Assembly: GCA_965208395.1 (NCBI GenBank)
Contig: CBDBON010000003.1
Coordinates: 1,116,001 to 1,180,000, forward strand
Length of the DNA: 64,000 nucleotides
Source of the DNA: CBDBON01 sp965208395
GTDB taxonomy: Bacteria > Chloroflexota > Dehalococcoidia > Lucifugimonadales > CBDBON01
Direction: 5' to 3'
Shown here piece after piece: positions 61,844 to 64,000 of this stretch (the first letter of the stretch is position 1; every line of letters starts with the position of its first letter). Both the position numbers and the translations under genes were made by a program. The notes beneath the pieces were generated by a model that did not search any database, had not been told where the DNA came from, and saw only the letters and a program-made list of their open reading frames with translations.

Positions 61844-62158
61844 GTGTTCCTTCTGGCCGTGCTGGCGCTGTCGTGCGAGTTCAGCGACAACGCTCAGGCA
61901 GAGAAACTCGACGAACCGTGGACACCTATAGTAGCCGCCCCGGCACCCACTTTCTCGCCTTATCTCACGACTGCGCCCATGACATCCACTCCAACACCTA
62001 TTTCAGAGTTTTCCGAGCCCTGTCCGGCTGAGTCGGGCATGCAATTCGTCGAATTACCCCGCTTCTGGCAGCGGTCTCATAGATTCGCCGGCCTTGTTCG
62101 TCGGGTGGGCACGGTCTCTGGGCTGCGAGACGCAGGCGAAAGCCATCCATCGGCCTGA
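61844..62158 (+). CDS. small lipoprotein-like protein, possibly frameshifted at its start
   Basis: GTG 61844 gives MFLLAVLALSCEFS, a short signal with lipobox ALSC, then a Pro/Thr-rich segment (APAPTFSPYLTTAPMTSTPTPIS). A better ribosome site (AAGGAG, 61,821-61,826) precedes ATG 61831 in another frame (MTRC...), so a one-base shift may have occurred. The last third looks less protein-like. The role is unknown. Confidence 0.4.
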   Translation: MFLLAVLALSCEFSDNAQAEKLDEPWTPIVAAPAPTFSPYLTTAPMTSTPTPISEFSEPCPAESGMQFVELPRFWQRSHRFAGLVRRVGTVSGLRDAGESHPSA

Positions 62159-62359
62159 TCTCTCAGAACGGACCCCGTCTCCACAGGCTCAACCGAGGTG
62201 GAGTGTTATCTAACCTTTATAGAAGATGCGAAAACCTTCACCCCCACTTTACCAACAGTCTGTTAGCCTCTCATCGCAGAAGAGCAAGAGGTGGCTGTAG
62301 GGAGCTTATTCTAGGCACCATGAATCTAAACGACTGTCGAGCCAGGTAAGGAGGCCACC

Positions 62360-62584
62360 TTGCCTAGGATCTACTACTTCACCATCGGCCGACGCCCGGG
62401 CGCCGCCTTCTTGACGTCCTTGCCGACCGTGCAGGCCGAGCCGCCATACGAGCGCACCATTGTCGGTCGCACAGGCCAGAGGCACATGAAAAGGACGCAT
62501 GAGGAAGGACGGGGCGGCCACTTCTCAGACGAGGGCTCATATCGGCGCGCCATCGAAGCCGCCGTCCAAAAGAACGGAGGCTGA
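62360..62584 (+). CDS. hypothetical 74-residue protein
   Basis: TTG 62360 follows AAGGAGG (62,348-62,354). The product is basic (RIYYFTIGRRPGAAFLTSLP, then TVQAEPPYERTIVGRTGQRHMKRTH) with no recognised domain. It overlaps the next gene's start by one base, typical of phage or element operons. Confidence 0.55.
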   Translation: MPRIYYFTIGRRPGAAFLTSLPTVQAEPPYERTIVGRTGQRHMKRTHEEGRGGHFSDEGSYRRAIEAAVQKNGG

Positions 62585-62868
62585 TGGCGAGTAAACGCCT
62601 GACCCGCCGCGAGAGACACCGGCTGATCAACGCCCGCAACCGGCGCAACGGGGACTCGTGGCACGGCTACAGCCGTGCGCATCGCCAGTGCACTGGCAAG
62701 CGGAGGTTTCCGGACGAGGAGAGAGCGCGGGTCGCCATCGCCGAGATCCTGTCGAGGACAGTGATGATCAACGGAGTGGGACCGAAAGGCAGGCTGGACA
62801 CCTACCGCTGCCTGCGCTGCGGCGGCTGGCACCTCGGAAACAGCAGGTACCGGAACGAACCTCCGTGA
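62584..62868 (+). CDS. small basic protein with C-terminal zinc-ribbon-like motif
   Basis: 94 residues. A strongly basic N-terminus (KRLTRRERHRLINARNRR) and a C-terminal half-ribbon YRCLRCGGWHLGNS, typical of small phage- and element-encoded proteins that probably bind nucleic acid. ATG 62584 overlaps the previous stop codon. Confidence 0.7.
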   Translation: MASKRLTRRERHRLINARNRRNGDSWHGYSRAHRQCTGKRRFPDEERARVAIAEILSRTVMINGVGPKGRLDTYRCLRCGGWHLGNSRYRNEPP

Positions 62869-62880
62869 AAGAGGGGATTG

Positions 62881-63057
62881 ATGATAGAGACCTCTGAAGA
62901 CATGACCATCAAGCTGTTCCTCGAACTGCCATAGGTCCAGATGCTCGTAGTGAATCCTGAATACCAGAGGGCCGCCGACTGGAGTGAGTCCCAGAAGAAG
63001 GGGCTTATTGATTCGGTGATGCGAGCATCACGGGAAGAGGAGCGTTGCGGTGGCTGA
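62881..63057 (+). pseudogene. DUF262-like N-terminal fragment with in-frame stop
   Basis: ATG 62881 reads MIETSEDMTIKLFLELP, then TAG, then VQMLVVNPEYQRAADWSESQKKGLIDSVMRA, which is the DUF262 N-terminal signature (VNPxYQRxxxW...K..LIDSI). The frame ends at 63,057. DUF262 proteins include GmrSD-type defence nucleases. Only the beginning of the domain remains. Confidence 0.6.
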
Positions 63058-63413
63058 AGCAGAAGGTCGCCGAGCTGAGCGACGACTGACCGCCAGCCGA
63101 TAGGGATGCGGTGGGCAACAAAAAAGGCCACACACATGAACGAACAGGAGATAGAAACAGCCCCGGCGTACCTGGCCGGGTTCGGGGGTAGAATGCCAGC
63201 GCGTTGCACCCAGCGGACGTGGAGTTCCACGATGGGCGCACCCGGACGCGCTACGATGGCTCAGGTCAATGTTGGACGAGTAGCGGGCCTTCTCCCGTCT
63301 ATGAAGGACAGAGCGCAGTTCCCCTCGCTCCGTTTGTGCGGCCTTGGTGCAGGGACATGAACGTCGGCAGCCTAAGGAATGCCACCGCCAAGGGTAGCTA
63401 GAAAGGAGTTTTC
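63058..63413. other. gene remnants, no clear gene
   Basis: A frame from ATG 63136 (MNEQEIETAPAYLAGFGGRM) and a second from TTG 63204 (LHPADVEFHDGRTRTRYDG... to 63,401) could be two halves of one frameshifted small gene. Neither has a recognised family. Confidence 0.3.
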
Positions 63414-64000
63414 GTGAAAGCTGTCATAGCAGTTGCCGCCGCTGTCTTTGTGCTGGCCGCCTGTAGCGAAGACGCGCCGGAACCGACGCCGACACCCGTG
63501 CCGAGTCCGACGCCTACGGTTGCGCCCACGCCTATCCCTGAGCCTTTGGGCACGCTGAACCTGAACGCGTCTCTAACCGGCCAAGACCTGATCGGCCGGC
63601 TGAATGAAGCAGAAGCCGATTGCATCCGCGCGAACTTGGACGACAGCTTTCTGTCTTTGCCCTTCAACACGCCGGTGGCCGTGCCGTACGAGGGACCTGT
63701 CATAGACCGTGCCCTGATGAATGCGGTGTTCAATTGCCTGTCGGCCGAGAGCGTTCCCATCCTTGGCGTAGCGATTGCGGACGCCCACGCGGGCGGCTGG
63801 GTCACGGAGACGCGCACTTGCATCAGCAGGATTGTCACCGCGAATCCCGAAATCATCTACGTCTGGCTTGGACTCGAAAGAGAGCCGGAGCCTGAGATTC
63901 GAGCACGCATCGAGTCGGCCTACGTCTATGCCCTCCAAATGTGGGAGTGCTTCGAAGACCAGGAGAAGATCGACTTCGCTCTCCATTCGCTCGAAAACAG
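63414..64000 (+). CDS. lipoprotein with Pro/Thr-rich linker (cut by window end)
   Basis: GTG 63414 follows AAAGGAG with 5-base spacing. A signal peptide with lipobox VLAAC (MKAVIAVAAAVFVLAAC) is followed by an EPTPTPVPSPTPTVAPTPIPEP linker and a helical domain with regularly spaced cysteines (EADCIRANL, NAVFNCLSAE, TRTCISRI, MWECFED). The frame is open at 64,000. Similar Chloroflexota lipoproteins are common and uncharacterised. Confidence 0.8.
   Translation, partial: MKAVIAVAAAVFVLAACSEDAPEPTPTPVPSPTPTVAPTPIPEPLGTLNLNASLTGQDLIGRLNEAEADCIRANLDDSFLSLPFNTPVAVPYEGPVIDRALMNAVFNCLSAESVPILGVAIADAHAGGWVTETRTCISRIVTANPEIIYVWLGLEREPEPEIRARIESAYVYALQMWECFEDQEKIDFALHSLEN

Larger units (their letters stand above)
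34458..64000. mobile_element. integrative and conjugative element inserted at tRNA-Ala (right end not found)
   Basis: A P4-type integrase sits immediately downstream of a tRNA gene and points away from it. The following 29 kb hold recombination, regulatory, putative defence and type IV secretion genes, many pseudogenes and an IS21 copy. This is the usual layout of tRNA-integrated conjugative elements. A second copy of the tRNA 3' end was not found up to 64,000, so the right border lies outside the window or has decayed. Several stacked elements are also possible. Confidence 0.65.

Overview
The window looks like a bacterial chromosome of about 60% GC, most likely a Chloroflexota lineage of the Dehalococcoidia/SAR202 kind. 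This is inference from gene content: CaiB/BaiF CoA-transferases, DUF1800, NHL and RCC1-repeat proteins, a DUF5679 peptide, lipoproteins with Pro/Thr-rich linkers, and frequent TTG/GTG starts. No 16S rRNA or phylogenetic marker is present to prove it.

Positions 1-34,206 look like ordinary chromosome. First come two CoA-transferases and an enoyl-CoA hydratase (1-2,562). A cobalamin riboswitch (about 2,645-2,806) then leads a tightly packed corrinoid uptake and salvage operon: btuC, btuF, btuD, cobO, cobT, cobS, cobC, cobU (2,909-9,740). No corrin-ring synthesis genes are present, so these genes fit a corrinoid scavenger. Next are a branched-chain amino-acid-type binding lipoprotein, a run of catabolic genes (M19 dipeptidase, methyltransferase, aldo-keto reductase, DUF1800, NHL, cyclase; 11,272-17,834), small regulatory and detoxification genes, a nucleobase permease with an extra C-terminal domain, and an MMPL exporter. 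A metal-handling stretch follows (His-rich peptide, decayed CDF transporter, Zn/Mn-type ABC permease and ATPase), then arsM, a racemase, a branched-chain aminotransferase, nhaA and a Ca2+/cation antiporter.

At 34,458 a tRNA-Ala(GGC) gene is followed directly by a P4-type tyrosine integrase. From there to the window end (64,000) the DNA looks like an integrative and conjugative element. No second attachment site was found in the window. Cargo near the integrase includes a compact minus-strand operon of ComF-like phosphoribosyltransferase, DprA, HAD phosphatase and a lipoprotein (36,201-38,867), which is the best candidate here for a little-described nucleotide- or DNA-centred conflict system. 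It also includes a tail-anchored HTH protein, a frameshifted RHH antitoxin, a HEPN-like protein and several small membrane proteins. A regulatory block (AlpA and two XRE proteins) precedes a type IV secretion set (replication-relaxation protein, coupling ATPase, VirB2/B3/B4/B6-like proteins; 43,635-54,214). No relaxase was recognised.

The right part is rearranged. An IS21-family element (55,296-57,541) fuses a truncated HTH gene to an RCC1-repeat gene that lacks its start, with no target duplication visible. At 59,716-61,380 a 25-bp near-perfect inverted repeat brackets three unknown minus-strand genes and a tRNA-like sequence, resembling a small mobile cassette. The end holds small exported peptides, a DUF262 remnant and a lipoprotein cut by the window edge.
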